This document shows, in pieces, positions 44,215-52,923 of a stretch of DNA of 57,724 bases. Position 1 is the first letter of the stretch. The number at the start of each line of letters is the position of its first letter. The stretch comes from Alphaproteobacteria bacterium. GTDB lineage: Bacteria; Pseudomonadota; Alphaproteobacteria; Rs-D84. The translations under genes and the position numbers were made by a program. The notes beneath the pieces are model-generated. The model saw nothing but the letters and a program-made list of their open reading frames with translations, did not search any database and was not told where the DNA came from. The stretch is from NCBI GenBank assembly GCA_009784275.1, contig WRCA01000005.1, positions 1-57,724 of the forward strand, given 5' to 3'.

Positions 44215-44598
44215 ATGGTGAAAATAAATAAATTATTAGATATAAATAAATTGGAAAGTTTAGAATTGAGAATGGGGTCCGAAAAGTTTTCAAAATTCAT
44301 ATGTAATTTTATTCTCGAAATAGAATCAAATATCAAAGAAATCGAAAAGTCGGCAGATATATCAGATTTTGATAATCTTATGAAGCTGACTGATTCTATG
44401 AAAATCGAAACTTTTAAAATGGGTGAAACTTTATTGAACAAAGAAATTATCAAGCTGCAAAATGTTTGTTTGAAAAAACAAAAGCCGGAAATACTAAAAT
44501 CTGTTAAAAAGATGAAAAAGGTATCAGAAAAAACCATTAATGTTGTTCAAGATATTTCGCTATTAACAACTTATTTATATTTGTGCCATCGGAAGTAA
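44215..44598 (+). CDS. HPt-like four-helix protein with Asp in place of the phospho-His
   Basis: 127 residues, all helical. Layout of a histidine phosphotransfer domain: LDINKLESLELRMGSEKFSKFICNFI, then SADISDFDNLMKLTDSMKIETFKMGETLL. In HPt proteins the last stretch reads H-x-L-K-G with a later Gly; here D60 stands where His should be, while K63 and G70 remain. It cannot carry phosphate on His and may mimic or block phosphotransfer. AAAGAAGGGAAAAT precedes the ATG. 71 bases after luxI, possibly co-regulated. Confidence 0.55.
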   Translation: MVKINKLLDINKLESLELRMGSEKFSKFICNFILEIESNIKEIEKSADISDFDNLMKLTDSMKIETFKMGETLLNKEIIKLQNVCLKKQKPEILKSVKKMKKVSEKTINVVQDISLLTTYLYLCHRK

Positions 44599-44613
44599 AA
44601 AATAACCTATATC

Positions 44614-44703
44614 TGGCGGACAGGGAGGGATTCGAACCCTCGATACCCTTGCGAGTATGCCTGATTTCGAGTCAGGTACGTTCAACCGCTCCGCCACCTG
44701 TCC
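44614..44703 (-). tRNA. tRNA-Ser, anticodon CGA
   Basis: Minus strand: acceptor GGACAGG/CCTGTCC, anticodon stem CCTGA/TCAGG with loop CTCGAAA (anticodon CGA), long variable arm TACTC-GCAA-GGGTA, T arm GAGGG/CCCTC, discriminator G and encoded CCA. Reads UCG. Confidence 0.96.
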
Positions 44704-44756
44704 AGCGCGGGGAATTATACATAACCATATGACGATTTGCAAGTTTTTAAGAGTTA

Positions 44757-45407
44757 TTAATTAATAAAAATCCGCGCCTGGGGCAGGCCTTTGCCGCCCT
44801 GCTCGTCCACGATTTTCTCCAGGAACTTCTTCGTAGTATTCAAGTCAGCCGGCAATTCAAAAAGCTTATCCAGGTAAGGTTCCGCACACTCTGAACAAAC
44901 TGCGCGCGCGGTTCGCGGCGAAATATGGGTCAAATTGTCGGTACATCCGCAATTGCTGCATCGCGTTAGATCCAAGGCATACCCCAGCTCCCGCAGCAGA
45001 TTAATTTCCCAGGTAAGATAACATTTCCGCGCGTCCTTATTGGGCAGGTTTTCCAATAAATCTTTTGTCTGAATAAACAGCGCTTCGTATTTTTCCCGTT
45101 CCGGCAGCAGCATTGTGATCAGCGCAAACGCGGAATTCATAAGGCCCAACGTTGCGCTATCCATCATCAATGGCACCGCTAGATTTCTTTCCGACTCCCA
45201 GTGAAACACCCCTAATTGAGAATCCAGCCGCGCATTCCAGGAAACAAGGCCCATCTGCCCTGTCAGCGGCTTGTTCTTTTTCGCAATAATGGCCCCGCGC
45301 ATCATTCCGGTCAGGACGCCATGGTCACGCGTAAAAATCGTGGCAACCGCATCGCGTTCTCCGAATGGCCGCAAACCGATCAAAATCCCAACTGATTCAA
45401 GTTTCAT
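44757..45407 (-). CDS. recO: DNA repair protein RecO
   Basis: 216 residues. Loads RecA on SSB-coated DNA with RecR. N-terminal OB fold (ESVGILIGLRPFGERDAVATIFTRDHGVLTGMMRGA), helical domain, and the zinc site CSNC ... CSEC. ATG 45407 is chosen over an upstream in-frame ATG: TATACT ends 6 bases before it, so the mRNA is probably leaderless. Confidence 0.93.
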   Translation of the reverse strand: MKLESVGILIGLRPFGERDAVATIFTRDHGVLTGMMRGAIIAKKNKPLTGQMGLVSWNARLDSQLGVFHWESERNLAVPLMMDSATLGLMNSAFALITMLLPEREKYEALFIQTKDLLENLPNKDARKCYLTWEINLLRELGYALDLTRCSNCGCTDNLTHISPRTARAVCSECAEPYLDKLFELPADLNTTKKFLEKIVDEQGGKGLPQARIFIN

Positions 45408-45559
45408 GAAGAGAGTATAAGAGAAAAAAAGAGTCAGAGAAACAGAAAAATCCCGCAACTGCCTTAACTAGGCTTTAAATTTGTACGAACTTTTTTTGTT
45501 TGTATAAAATTGCGTATTTTTGTATACTTAAATATGATTAAATTCCCGAGAACTTTCTA

Positions 45560-46564
45560 ATGTTTCGCGTGGCAAAACTTTTTCTCTCGCTAATTTTCTG
45601 CGGATTTGCGGCAAGCGCGGCGCAAGTTGCCAATGTACAGTATGTCCACGATTATATCGAACAATCAACGGAATTGACGCTTTCTCCTAATCCGGCAGTA
45701 AACCCGAACGCAGCAGCAAATGTTCCTTATCTCACCTGCATTATAGATAGGCTGAATAATATCGGGCCATATTCTGCCGCAAGCAGCTACTGCAACTATT
45801 CCGCCACAGGCCAAGCAATCGACACAATTTCTGTATGGCAAGCGGTAAAAGATCTTTTTAACTGCAACAACGGCATTGGCATTAATACGATTAATATGGA
45901 AAATGGCGCCGGTCAGCATACTTGCTATGCCATCGAAGACGTGCCTTTGGATAAGATTAGTGGATTAAAATGCCATACGAATCAGACGCTTAACGGCATG
46001 GCTTCTTGTTGCGACCCGAATTGCCCCAGCGATCCCACAGTAAATAAATACGGGATATACTCGATGTGTTATGATCCCATTGCGGACACATATTCGACTT
46101 GCAGCGCGTGCACTGACAAGTTCCGGCAAATATATTATGTAGAAGGCGCCTGCACTACATCAGTCAGCGAACCGCTCGGTCCGCCGGATATTCTTAATAC
46201 TGTCGGCTTTGTATCGGGTGGAGCCGGCGGAGGACATTGTTGGTGCCGCGTGCTTGATATGTACGGTCATGTCGGCCAATGGGTATATCTTGACTATTGG
46301 CCATCTAATTGTATGCAAAATGCCGGACGCTGTGCCAATCTATGCGCGCGCGAAATAGCCGGCCCAGCATACAGCGTAGCCAATAAGACTTTAAATTCTA
46401 CAACTGTCGGATATAAAATGTTGAACTTTCTATATGACCAAACTATCGGGGCGGATCTTCCGTACCTTCCGATGCCCCAGGAACTGTTGGGATGTTTAAG
46501 CCTCGCATTCTCATGCACCGCCAGCGATTATGTAAAATTGCTGGTTCCAAATGTCGAATATTAA
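45560..46564 (+). CDS. Exported cysteine-rich protein, unknown function
   Basis: 334 residues. Signal peptide (RVAKLFLSLIFCGFAASAA), then about 19 cysteines in the mature part, several paired or in CxC (SCCDPNC, CSAC, HCWCRVLD, RCANLC). This points to a disulfide-rich secreted or surface protein. A GGAGGGHCWCR turn precedes a W-rich segment (GQWVYLDYWPSNC). A TATACT box lies about 30 bases upstream; a terminator follows the stop. No family recognised. Confidence 0.72.
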   Translation: MFRVAKLFLSLIFCGFAASAAQVANVQYVHDYIEQSTELTLSPNPAVNPNAAANVPYLTCIIDRLNNIGPYSAASSYCNYSATGQAIDTISVWQAVKDLFNCNNGIGINTINMENGAGQHTCYAIEDVPLDKISGLKCHTNQTLNGMASCCDPNCPSDPTVNKYGIYSMCYDPIADTYSTCSACTDKFRQIYYVEGACTTSVSEPLGPPDILNTVGFVSGGAGGGHCWCRVLDMYGHVGQWVYLDYWPSNCMQNAGRCANLCAREIAGPAYSVANKTLNSTTVGYKMLNFLYDQTIGADLPYLPMPQELLGCLSLAFSCTASDYVKLLVPNVEY

Positions 46565-46570
46565 GATATA

Positions 46571-46597
46571 AAAATCCGGCGTTGCCGGATTTTTTAT
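46571..46597 (+). terminator. Rho-independent terminator
   Basis: ATCCGGC-GTT-GCCGGAT followed by six T. Its 3' end reaches the rplI stop. Confidence 0.85.
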
Positions 46598-47190
46598 TTT
46601 GTGGTTTCTTCCACTTTCGGCTCCGGCGCGACTTCGTCCGCTTTCGGTTCTTCCGGTTTCACATCTTCGTTTGCAGGCTCTTCTTCGATCTTCTTTGTCC
46701 CGAACGTCAAAACTTTACCGGCAACCAAGGCTTCGATTTCATCCTGGGTCTGCGCAACATATATTTTCACTGGAACAATAACATCCGGGTGCAACGCGAT
46801 TTTTGTTTCGAACACACCGATGCTTTTAATCGGGCTGCCCAGCAAGACTTGCGCCGATTCGACTGCAACGCCGGTCAACTCTTTCAACAGGCGCGCGATA
46901 TCGCGGCTGGAAACCGAGCCATACAATTGCCCGGTATCGCCGGCTTGGCGAATCATGTGGAATTTCGCGCTTTCGACTGCTTTGCGATTTCCTTCGGCGG
47001 ATTTCTTTGCGGTTTCCTGACGCGCAACCAATTCTGCTTTTTTCGCTTCGAACAAAGCAATATTCTCGCGGGAATAACGCATTGCCTTGCCATTCGGCAG
47101 CAGATAATTGCGGGCATATCCAGTTGCAACCTCAACTGCATCGCCAATGTTTCCCAGTTTATTAATTTTTTCTGTAAGTATGATTTTCAT
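46594..47190 (-). CDS. rplI: 50S ribosomal protein L9
   Basis: 198 residues. N-terminal L9 domain (MKIILTEKINKLGNIGDAVEVATGYARNYLLPNGKA), the long connecting helix, and the C-terminal domain (LYGSVSSRDIARLL, ALHPDVIVPVKIYV). An acidic Glu/Pro/Lys-rich extension of about 40 residues follows the normal end, as often in alphaproteobacteria. Last of rpsF-rpsR-rplI; AAAAAGGACAG precedes the ATG. Confidence 0.96.
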   Translation of the reverse strand: MKIILTEKINKLGNIGDAVEVATGYARNYLLPNGKAMRYSRENIALFEAKKAELVARQETAKKSAEGNRKAVESAKFHMIRQAGDTGQLYGSVSSRDIARLLKELTGVAVESAQVLLGSPIKSIGVFETKIALHPDVIVPVKIYVAQTQDEIEALVAGKVLTFGTKKIEEEPANEDVKPEEPKADEVAPEPKVEETTK

Positions 47191-47230
47191 TTTATCTGTC
47201 CTTTTTCAAGTTAGGGATAATTCCCAGATT

Positions 47231-47458
47231 TTAACCTATGTGGTTACGAACGAACGGCATCAAGCCAAGGTGACGGGCACGTTTGATTGCGGTCGCCAGC
47301 GCACGCTGGTCTTTCGCAGACACGCCGGAAATGCGCGATGGGACGATTTTACCACGTTCTGTTATGTAATGACCCAACAGCTTGACATCTTTATAGTCGA
47401 TGACTTTGCCTTTCAAAGGGTTTGATTTTTTACGATAAATCGCTGCACGAACTGCCAT
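47231..47458 (-). CDS. rpsR: 30S ribosomal protein S18
   Basis: 75 residues. RRNA-binding core [51 protein letters not shown] is intact. Starts at the rpsF stop (one-base overlap), so translated with rpsF; S6 and S18 form a heterodimer on 16S rRNA. Confidence 0.97.
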   Translation of the reverse strand: MAVRAAIYRKKSNPLKGKVIDYKDVKLLGHYITERGKIVPSRISGVSAKDQRALATAIKRARHLGLMPFVRNHIG

Positions 47459-47796
47459 TATTCCACCTCTTCGCTATTTTTTTTCATCATGATGGACGGG
47501 CCTTTGGCCAGTTCCTCAACACGAACGTTCAAGAAACGGATGACGTCTTCATCGATGCGGGAACGGCGTTCCAGCTCTGTGATTTTATCACCCGGCAATT
47601 CGATATTCAGCATAACGAAATGGGCCTTGCGGTTCTTGCGGATGACATAAGCCAATCCTTTTAATCCCCAGAATTCTGTGGATTTAACGCTGCCGCCCAG
47701 CTCTTTGATTATATCGGTAAATTTAGCCGCTTTTTCTTTGACCTGCGGTTCGGTCAAGTCCTGGCGAAACACCAAGACGCTTTCATAGAATGCCAT
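47458..47796 (-). CDS. rpsF: 30S ribosomal protein S6
   Basis: 112 residues. [32 protein letters not shown], then [24 protein letters not shown], the ferredoxin-like S6 fold. AAGGAGATAAA precedes the ATG. First gene of rpsF-rpsR-rplI, the usual order without the ssb or dnaB neighbours seen elsewhere. Confidence 0.97.
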   Translation of the reverse strand: MAFYESVLVFRQDLTEPQVKEKAAKFTDIIKELGGSVKSTEFWGLKGLAYVIRKNRKAHFVMLNIELPGDKITELERRSRIDEDVIRFLNVRVEELAKGPSIMMKKNSEEVE

Positions 47797-47893
47797 TTTA
47801 TCTCCTTATGGACTATGGATCGCCGCACCATGCGACAACCAAGAAGCACCGGCATTATGAACATTTTCCAGCAAAAATCAAGTAAAAAAGTCA

Positions 47894-47923
47894 TTGACGC
47901 GATTCGTTAAAATTTACTATGAT
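47894..47923 (+). promoter_or_regulatory. Promoter TTGACG-N18-TATGAT
   Basis: -35 at 47894-47899, -10 at 47918-47923, spacer 18. Drives the proton-channel/OmpA pair; leader about 14 bases. Confidence 0.55.
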
Positions 47924-47943
47924 ACGCGCGACGAGGGATTTTT

Positions 47944-48753
47944 ATGAACACCAAGTTTCACAGTTCTCTTAACAGAATGGCGCTTTTCACGGCTCTTGTG
48001 CTGATTGGCGTGATTTTATTCCGCGGGGAGTTTCTGCGCGTCGCCAGCGTTAATATCTGGTTGAACGGGATAATTATCGGCACAACCATATTCGGCATCG
48101 CTATTTGTTTCATCGATACCATGCGTTTGATTCCGGAATATAAATGGATGAAAAGATTCTTCGCAGGCGAAACAAAGGCCAGCGAACTGCCGCCGCAGGT
48201 TCTACGTCCTGTCGCAATAATGCTGATACGCGCAAAGTCACAAAAGAAAAATTATATCTCTGCGCAAACCATGAATGGATTTATGAATCTGATAATGGGG
48301 CGATTCGAAGACCAGCGCGACCAGTTGCGGTATATTACGAATGTTTTGATTTTCCTGGGACTGTTGGGAACTTTCTGGGGATTGATTCATACTGTCGGCG
48401 GATTTTCGGAATTGATTTCGGTATTGGATTTCAATAATGACAATGTGATGGAAACGATGCAACAAAGCCTGGCACATCCTTTGGCTGGCATGGGCGTGGC
48501 GTTTTCTTCATCCTTGTTGGGTTTGGCAGGCAGCTTGATTGTCGGGTTCTTGGAATTGCAGACAACAATGGCGCAGAATTCGCTGTTCAGGGAATTGGAA
48601 GAAAATCTGTCGGACAGAACGCGGTTGTTCGGATACTTGGAACCAGGAGCGCGTGGTGAAGAAACCGCCCTGCCCTATGTGAACGCTGCGGCAAAGGAAT
48701 TAACGATTGCGGTAAAGCAATTGGAAAAAGCTATAACAAAATTAAAATCATGA
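47944..48753 (+). CDS. MotA/TolQ/ExbB-type proton channel protein
   Basis: 269 residues. Two N-terminal membrane helices (about 11-31 and 40-58), a cytosolic loop, and two C-terminal helices: LRYITNVLIFLGLLGTFWGLIHTV and AGMGVAFSSSLLGLAGSLIVGFLEL, which carry the MotA/TolQ/ExbB signature. With its OmpA-type partner downstream (19 bases later) it should form an inner-membrane ion-driven complex anchored to peptidoglycan. No flagellar or tol genes lie nearby. The C-terminus is a charged helix. Confidence 0.85.
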   Translation: MNTKFHSSLNRMALFTALVLIGVILFRGEFLRVASVNIWLNGIIIGTTIFGIAICFIDTMRLIPEYKWMKRFFAGETKASELPPQVLRPVAIMLIRAKSQKKNYISAQTMNGFMNLIMGRFEDQRDQLRYITNVLIFLGLLGTFWGLIHTVGGFSELISVLDFNNDNVMETMQQSLAHPLAGMGVAFSSSLLGLAGSLIVGFLELQTTMAQNSLFRELEENLSDRTRLFGYLEPGARGEETALPYVNAAAKELTIAVKQLEKAITKLKS

Positions 48754-48772
48754 ATTGATAACGGGGGGAGAA

Positions 48773-49876
48773 ATGTTAAATATCCGCTTTAAAGAAAAGA
48801 CAAATACCTGGCCGGGTTTCGTGGACTTGTTTTCCAACCTGGTTATTATCTTGGTATTCTTGCTGATTGTGTTCGTGTTCCTGTGGACTACGACAAATGT
48901 GTTTAATGCCAAATCGGCAGACAAGAAATTGACCTCTCTGCGTCAGCAGAATGCCGAACAAACCGAACTGCTTGCACAGATGACGACTGACGAGGCCGAA
49001 GCACGACAGCTACTGTTGCTTGCGAAGACACAATTAGAAATTTTAGAAAAAGAGCGGGAAATTTTAGAAGGTGAAAAAAGTAACCTGACACAACAGCTGA
49101 ATATAGCAACCGAATCGGCCAACCTGATGCAGTCACAGTTGTCACAACTGGAAGCAGAATATCTGACCGCTACGGAGGCTAATATAACGGAGCGGGAAGA
49201 TTTAACCACGCAGATTCATCAACTGCAAACCCAGCTGCAAACGGATCAAACCAATGTAGAAATGAACGAAGCGAATTTGTCAGGATTGCAAACTGAAATA
49301 CAGCGCTTGAATGAATTGCTTGTTATCGCGGAACAACGCGCCCGCGACCAAGAAGCCGAATATGTCGAAATGTCCAATCGCTTGAATAAAGCGATGGCGG
49401 AAAAAATTGCAGAGTTAAGCCAGTACCAATCCCAGTTTTATTCCGCGATAAAACGCGCTCTGCGGGATTCGAATATGGTCGATACCAGCAGCGATCGATT
49501 CGTCGTCCCCAGCGATATATTGTTCGCAAAGGGCTCCTTTACACTATCACCCGAAGGAAAGCGTCAATTGCACCTGATTGCGTCGGCGATTGCAAGCCTT
49601 GAATCCATGATCCCATCTGACGTTAACTGGATAATCAGGGTCGATGGACATACGGATAAAACACCGGTTGTTCCTGGAACAGTGCGCTTTAGAAATAATA
49701 CGGAATTGTCACTGCTGCGTGCGATTGCGGTTGTAAAAGAATTGGAGAAAGCCGGAATACAGCCGCGCCGTTTGGTCCCCAGCGGATTTGGGGAAACAGC
49801 CCCGATAAGCACAGGCAGCGACCCGGCCAGCTTGCAGAAAAATAGACGCATAGAACTGCGCCTGACGAATCCATAA
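48773..49876 (+). CDS. OmpA/MotB-type membrane protein, partner of the proton channel
   Basis: 367 residues. One membrane helix (about 18-40) with Asp18 at its start (FVDLFSNLVIILVFLLIVF), the place of the proton-carrying Asp of MotB, TolR and ExbD. Then a long coiled coil (about 45-220) and an OmpA domain (about 245-365: VDGHTDKTPVV, SLLRAIAVVKELEKAGIQ, NRRIELRL) that binds peptidoglycan. The ATG at 48773 has GGGGGGAG upstream; a TTG at 48755 is less likely. Two-gene unit with the channel gene; a terminator follows. Confidence 0.88.
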   Translation: MLNIRFKEKTNTWPGFVDLFSNLVIILVFLLIVFVFLWTTTNVFNAKSADKKLTSLRQQNAEQTELLAQMTTDEAEARQLLLLAKTQLEILEKEREILEGEKSNLTQQLNIATESANLMQSQLSQLEAEYLTATEANITEREDLTTQIHQLQTQLQTDQTNVEMNEANLSGLQTEIQRLNELLVIAEQRARDQEAEYVEMSNRLNKAMAEKIAELSQYQSQFYSAIKRALRDSNMVDTSSDRFVVPSDILFAKGSFTLSPEGKRQLHLIASAIASLESMIPSDVNWIIRVDGHTDKTPVVPGTVRFRNNTELSLLRAIAVVKELEKAGIQPRRLVPSGFGETAPISTGSDPASLQKNRRIELRLTNP

Positions 49877-49905
49877 AAAAATCCGGCAATCGCCGGATTT
49901 TTTAT
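49877..49905 (+). terminator. Rho-independent terminator
   Basis: AATCCGGC-AATC-GCCGGATT followed by TTTTATTA, right after the OmpA-type gene. Convergent with the gene at 49909. Confidence 0.85.
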
Positions 49906-49908
49906 TAA

Positions 49909-50400
49909 TTATTTTAGATGAGCGTTCACCGCTTTTTCAATCTCATTCTTTCTCCGATTCAGATGCAGAATGATAATATGCGCGCCGCGTTCGGCTGCTT
50001 CTGATTCTAATACATACTTATGATAAGGTATGCATTTGGATTCTTCGCCGTTCACCGTCACAGTTTTATATTCGATATTTTTCCCTTTTGAACTAAATTT
50101 GCCACCTGCCCTTTTTGTAGTTTTTACAAGAACATGTTTCAGCCCGCCCTTACCAATCTTGGCCAGCATTGGATCCATTTTTTCTTTTACGCCGTTAAAA
50201 TGATTTTCATCCCAATTGGTCTGAATTTCCTTGCCGTTGTACATCACATAATCATACTTTTCCGCTTCCAATGTATTTTTCGCAGCAACTTCTTCATTTG
50301 CCACCCACAAGGTTTCATCAATCACAATCCATCTGTTTTTCACACGACCAAACAAACCGCGTTCCGTTAAGATATGATTTTTAATTTCGCTTTTTGCCAT
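49909..50400 (-). CDS. Cytosolic orphan protein, unknown function
   Basis: 163 residues, basic (pI probably high), no signal. Alternating strands and helices: NRWIVIDETLWVANEEVA, then KHVLVKTTKRAGGKFSSKGKN and HIIILHLNRRKNEIEKAV. Monocistronic with its own TTGACA promoter and AAAGGATATC ribosome site. Basic patches could bind nucleic acid, but no known domain is recognised. Confidence 0.65.
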   Translation of the reverse strand: MAKSEIKNHILTERGLFGRVKNRWIVIDETLWVANEEVAAKNTLEAEKYDYVMYNGKEIQTNWDENHFNGVKEKMDPMLAKIGKGGLKHVLVKTTKRAGGKFSSKGKNIEYKTVTVNGEESKCIPYHKYVLESEAAERGAHIIILHLNRRKNEIEKAVNAHLK

Positions 50401-50428
50401 AGAGATATCCTTTGCTTTGGGTAGGCAA

Positions 50429-50456
50429 AGAATACACCTTCTATAGTTTTTGTCAA
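50429..50456 (-). promoter_or_regulatory. Promoter TTGACA-N16-TATTCT
   Basis: Minus strand: TTGACA 50451-50456, TATTCT 50429-50434, spacer 16. Confidence 0.75.
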
Positions 50457-50484
50457 TCGATTTTTATCTAGCTTAAACTAAAAA

Positions 50485-50512
50485 ATAAATCCGGCGTTCA
50501 CCGGATTTTTTT
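50485..50512 (-). terminator. Rho-independent terminator of groES-groEL
   Basis: Minus strand: AAATCCGG-TGAACG-CCGGATTT followed by ATTTTTT, overlapping the groEL stop. Confidence 0.85.
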
Positions 50513-52145
50513 ACATCATTCCGCCCATTCCGCCAGGTACCGTGGGGATTGGCTTTTCTTCTGGGATTTCCGACATCACGCATCCGGTCGTCAGCATAAC
50601 CCCTGCAGTACTTGCCGCCGCCAACAGCGCGGTCTTTACGACTTTCGCCGGATCAATGATTCCCATTTCTAGCATATCGCCGTATATACCTGTTTGAGCA
50701 TCATAGCCAAATGTATATGCCTTGGCGCCAGCAGTTTTACCAAATTCCAGAATCTTATCTACAACAACCTCGCCATTGATTCCAGCATTCTCGGCAATTT
50801 GTGATGCAGGAGTTACAAGTATTGCACGCACAATATTAATGCCGGCATCTTGGTCATTGTTCGCACCCTTTAGTTCTTCAAGCGCCGACCCAGCCCGCAG
50901 CAATGCGACACCGCCGCCGGGAACTATTCCTTCTTCGACCGCGGCGCGGGTTGCGGACAAGGCGTCATCCACGCGATCTTTCTTCTCTTTGACTTCGACT
51001 TCCGTCATGCCGCCAACTTTGATTACCGCTACGCCGCCGACCAAGCGCGCCAAACGCTCGCTCAATTTTTCACGGTCATAGTCGCTGGTTGTTTTTTCCA
51101 ACGCTACGCGAATTTCGTCCGCACGAGTCTTGATAGCCTTTTTATCACCACCGCCATCAACGATCAAAGTATTGTCTTTGGAAACGACAACCCTTTTCGC
51201 GCTGCCCAAAACTGCAGGGGTTAAATTTTCAAAAGTCATTCCCAATTCATCGGAAATTACTGTCGCACCAGTTAATGCTGCAATATCTTTTAGCATTTCT
51301 TTGCGGCGATCGCCAAAACCAGGCGCCTTTACCGCACAAACTTTCAACCCGCCGCGCAAACGATTTAGAATCAGGGTTGCCAAAGCTTCGGATTCAACAT
51401 CATCCGCAATAATTAGTAATGGCCGGCCGCTTTGCGCCACTGGTTCTAATATGGGTAATAAAGCTTGTAGCCCAGTAATCTTCTTTTCCGATACCAGAAT
51501 CTGCGCGTTATCCAGTTCCGCCAGCATCTTTTCGCTGTTGGTAACAAAGTAAGGCGACAAGAATCCATGGTCAAACTGCATTCCTTCGACAATATCGATT
51601 TCGGTATCAATTCCTTTGGCTTCTTCGACGGTGATGACGCCTTCCTTGCCAACTTTTTCCATGGCAGAGGCGATTTTCTCACCAATATCCGAATCGCCAT
51701 TCGCGGAAATAGTTGCAACCTGTGCAATTTCATGATTGCCCTTTACCGGACGAGCATGTTTTTCAACATCCATAACGACGACTTCGACCGCCATCTCTAT
51801 CCCGCGGCGTAAATCCATTGGATTCATGCCCGCAACAACCAGCTTGCGTCCTTCGTGAATTAATTTCTGCGCCAAGACAGTTGCAGTTGTCGTGCCATCG
51901 CCAGCTTTATCTCCAGCCTTCTTCGCAACTTCTTGAACCATACGCGCGCCAATATTTTCTTGCGGGTCTTTCAGGGACACTTCTTTTGCAACGGTAACGC
52001 CATCCTTGGTCGCAATGGGCGCGCCATAAGACTTTTCAATAACGACCGTGCGTCCCTTTGGTCCCATGGTGATTTTCACGGCATTGGCCAGCTTGTCCAC
52101 GCCCGCAATTAATTTATCTGTATCGAATACAATTTCTTTTGCCAT
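50511..52145 (-). CDS. groEL: Chaperonin GroEL
   Basis: 544 residues, normal length. Folds newly made proteins in a double ring with GroES. ATP-site residues in [21 protein letters not shown] and [11 protein letters not shown], apical domain, hinge [12 protein letters not shown], and the GGM-rich tail GGMGGMM. ATG follows AAGGAGAAGGTT, 10 bases after the groES stop. It carries no obvious second copy nearby. Confidence 0.98.
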   Translation of the reverse strand: MAKEIVFDTDKLIAGVDKLANAVKITMGPKGRTVVIEKSYGAPIATKDGVTVAKEVSLKDPQENIGARMVQEVAKKAGDKAGDGTTTATVLAQKLIHEGRKLVVAGMNPMDLRRGIEMAVEVVVMDVEKHARPVKGNHEIAQVATISANGDSDIGEKIASAMEKVGKEGVITVEEAKGIDTEIDIVEGMQFDHGFLSPYFVTNSEKMLAELDNAQILVSEKKITGLQALLPILEPVAQSGRPLLIIADDVESEALATLILNRLRGGLKVCAVKAPGFGDRRKEMLKDIAALTGATVISDELGMTFENLTPAVLGSAKRVVVSKDNTLIVDGGGDKKAIKTRADEIRVALEKTTSDYDREKLSERLARLVGGVAVIKVGGMTEVEVKEKKDRVDDALSATRAAVEEGIVPGGGVALLRAGSALEELKGANNDQDAGINIVRAILVTPASQIAENAGINGEVVVDKILEFGKTAGAKAYTFGYDAQTGIYGDMLEMGIIDPAKVVKTALLAAASTAGVMLTTGCVMSEIPEEKPIPTVPGGMGGMM

Positions 52146-52155
52146 AACCTTCTCC

Positions 52156-52440
52156 TTATAAAATTCCCAAAATGTCAGTTTCCTTTATCAAAATAAAATC
52201 TTTTCCATCAAGCTTTATTTCATTAGCAGAACTCGCCCACTTTGCGAACAGCACGGTATCGCCCGCTTTCACGGTCATAGGCACACGAGCCTCATCGTCG
52301 AATACACCTTCGCCCACGGCGATTACTTTACCGCGGCTTGGTTTTTCTTTTGCGTTATCTGGAATGATGATGCCGGATGCTGTCTTGTTATTTTCTTCGA
52401 TGCGCTCCAGCAAAACATAATTGTGCAGGGGTTTTAACAT
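52156..52440 (-). CDS. groES: Co-chaperonin GroES
   Basis: 94 residues. [14 protein letters not shown] start, then the mobile loop ([29 protein letters not shown]) that contacts GroEL, and [33 protein letters not shown] 52440 has AAGGAGAAATGT upstream; longer readings are rejected. A housekeeping-type promoter precedes it; no CIRCE inverted repeat is seen. Confidence 0.97.
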   Translation of the reverse strand: MLKPLHNYVLLERIEENNKTASGIIIPDNAKEKPSRGKVIAVGEGVFDDEARVPMTVKAGDTVLFAKWASSANEIKLDGKDFILIKETDILGIL

Positions 52441-52466
52441 ACATTTCTCCTTGTGCATATGCGAAC

Positions 52467-52494
52467 AATATAGTTTATAAAAGGTAAATTTCAA
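52467..52494 (-). promoter_or_regulatory. groES promoter TTGAAA-N16-TATATT
   Basis: Minus strand: TTGAAA 52489-52494, TATATT 52467-52472, spacer 16: a vegetative sigma-type promoter. A heat-shock sigma promoter may also overlap; not seen clearly. Confidence 0.65.
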
Positions 52495-52510
52495 GTTCAG
52501 AATTTCACCA

Positions 52511-52539
52511 TTGACAAATATTTACATATATCCTAAATT
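52511..52539 (+). promoter_or_regulatory. Promoter TTGACA-N17-TAAATT
   Basis: TTGACA at 52511-52516, TAAATT at 52534-52539. Drives the small Gly/Asn/Lys-repeat gene; leader about 50 bases. Confidence 0.65.
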
Positions 52540-52597
52540 ACAAGTCCCGAGAATGATGGAGGATTTAGATTTAACACCTAAACAAAAGTGAGAAGAA

Positions 52598-52852
52598 ATG
52601 TCAAAAAATGGAAATGGAAAAAACGGAAATGGACATAAAGGAAACGGAAAACAGGTAGTACATAATATTTGTTTTGGAGAAGAGATAGGTAAAATAAATA
52701 CTCAACTATCTGCCCCAAATTTGCACCAAAGCACTGTTTTAAATCTTGGGAAAAAGCTGCATGGCTGGGAAACTCTTGCAGAAACATGTGAAAATTTTGG
52801 AAAACACAATTGCAGACTCTTATGTAATACTGCCAAAAGCAAAATACAATAA
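52598..52852 (+). CDS. Small protein with Asn-Gly-Lys repeats and four Cys
   Basis: 84 residues. The N-terminus is a low-complexity run of NG/GK/GH units (NGNGKNGNGHKGNGK, about residues 4-18) encoded by imperfect GGAAATGGA-like DNA repeats. The rest has four cysteines (ICF, TCENF, NCRLLC) clustered near the C-terminus. No signal peptide by sequence. It is a complete monocistronic unit with promoter, AGAAGAA ribosome site and terminator. Not recognised; a peptide precursor or a disordered binding protein are possibilities only. Confidence 0.65.
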   Translation: MSKNGNGKNGNGHKGNGKQVVHNICFGEEIGKINTQLSAPNLHQSTVLNLGKKLHGWETLAETCENFGKHNCRLLCNTAKSKIQ

Positions 52853-52866
52853 TGTTAAAAACCGGG

Positions 52867-52893
52867 GCAATTGCTCCGGTTTTTTATTCATGA
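52867..52893 (+). terminator. Rho-independent terminator
   Basis: ACCGGGGCAATTGCTCCGGT, a stem with one mismatch, followed by TTTTTTATT. Confidence 0.8.
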
Positions 52894-52923
52894 TATAATA
52901 TTCAAAAACAGAAAAGGTTAAAA

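Noticed and set aside
46492-47214. 240-codon plus-strand ORF
   Set aside because: Mirror of rplI and the end of the exported Cys protein; Phe/Arg/Cys-rich shadow.
47944-49876. Zorya-type anti-phage system
   Set aside because: Only the ZorA/ZorB-like pair is present. There is no ZorC, ZorD or ZorE, and the same architecture occurs in ordinary chromosomal stator pairs.
52441-52500. CIRCE element before groES
   Set aside because: I looked for the TTAGCACTC-N9-GAGTGCTAA inverted repeat and did not find it.
52598-52660. CRISPR or tandem DNA array
   Set aside because: The GGAAATGGA-like units are short, imperfect and in frame with the protein; no repeats with spacers are seen anywhere in the window.
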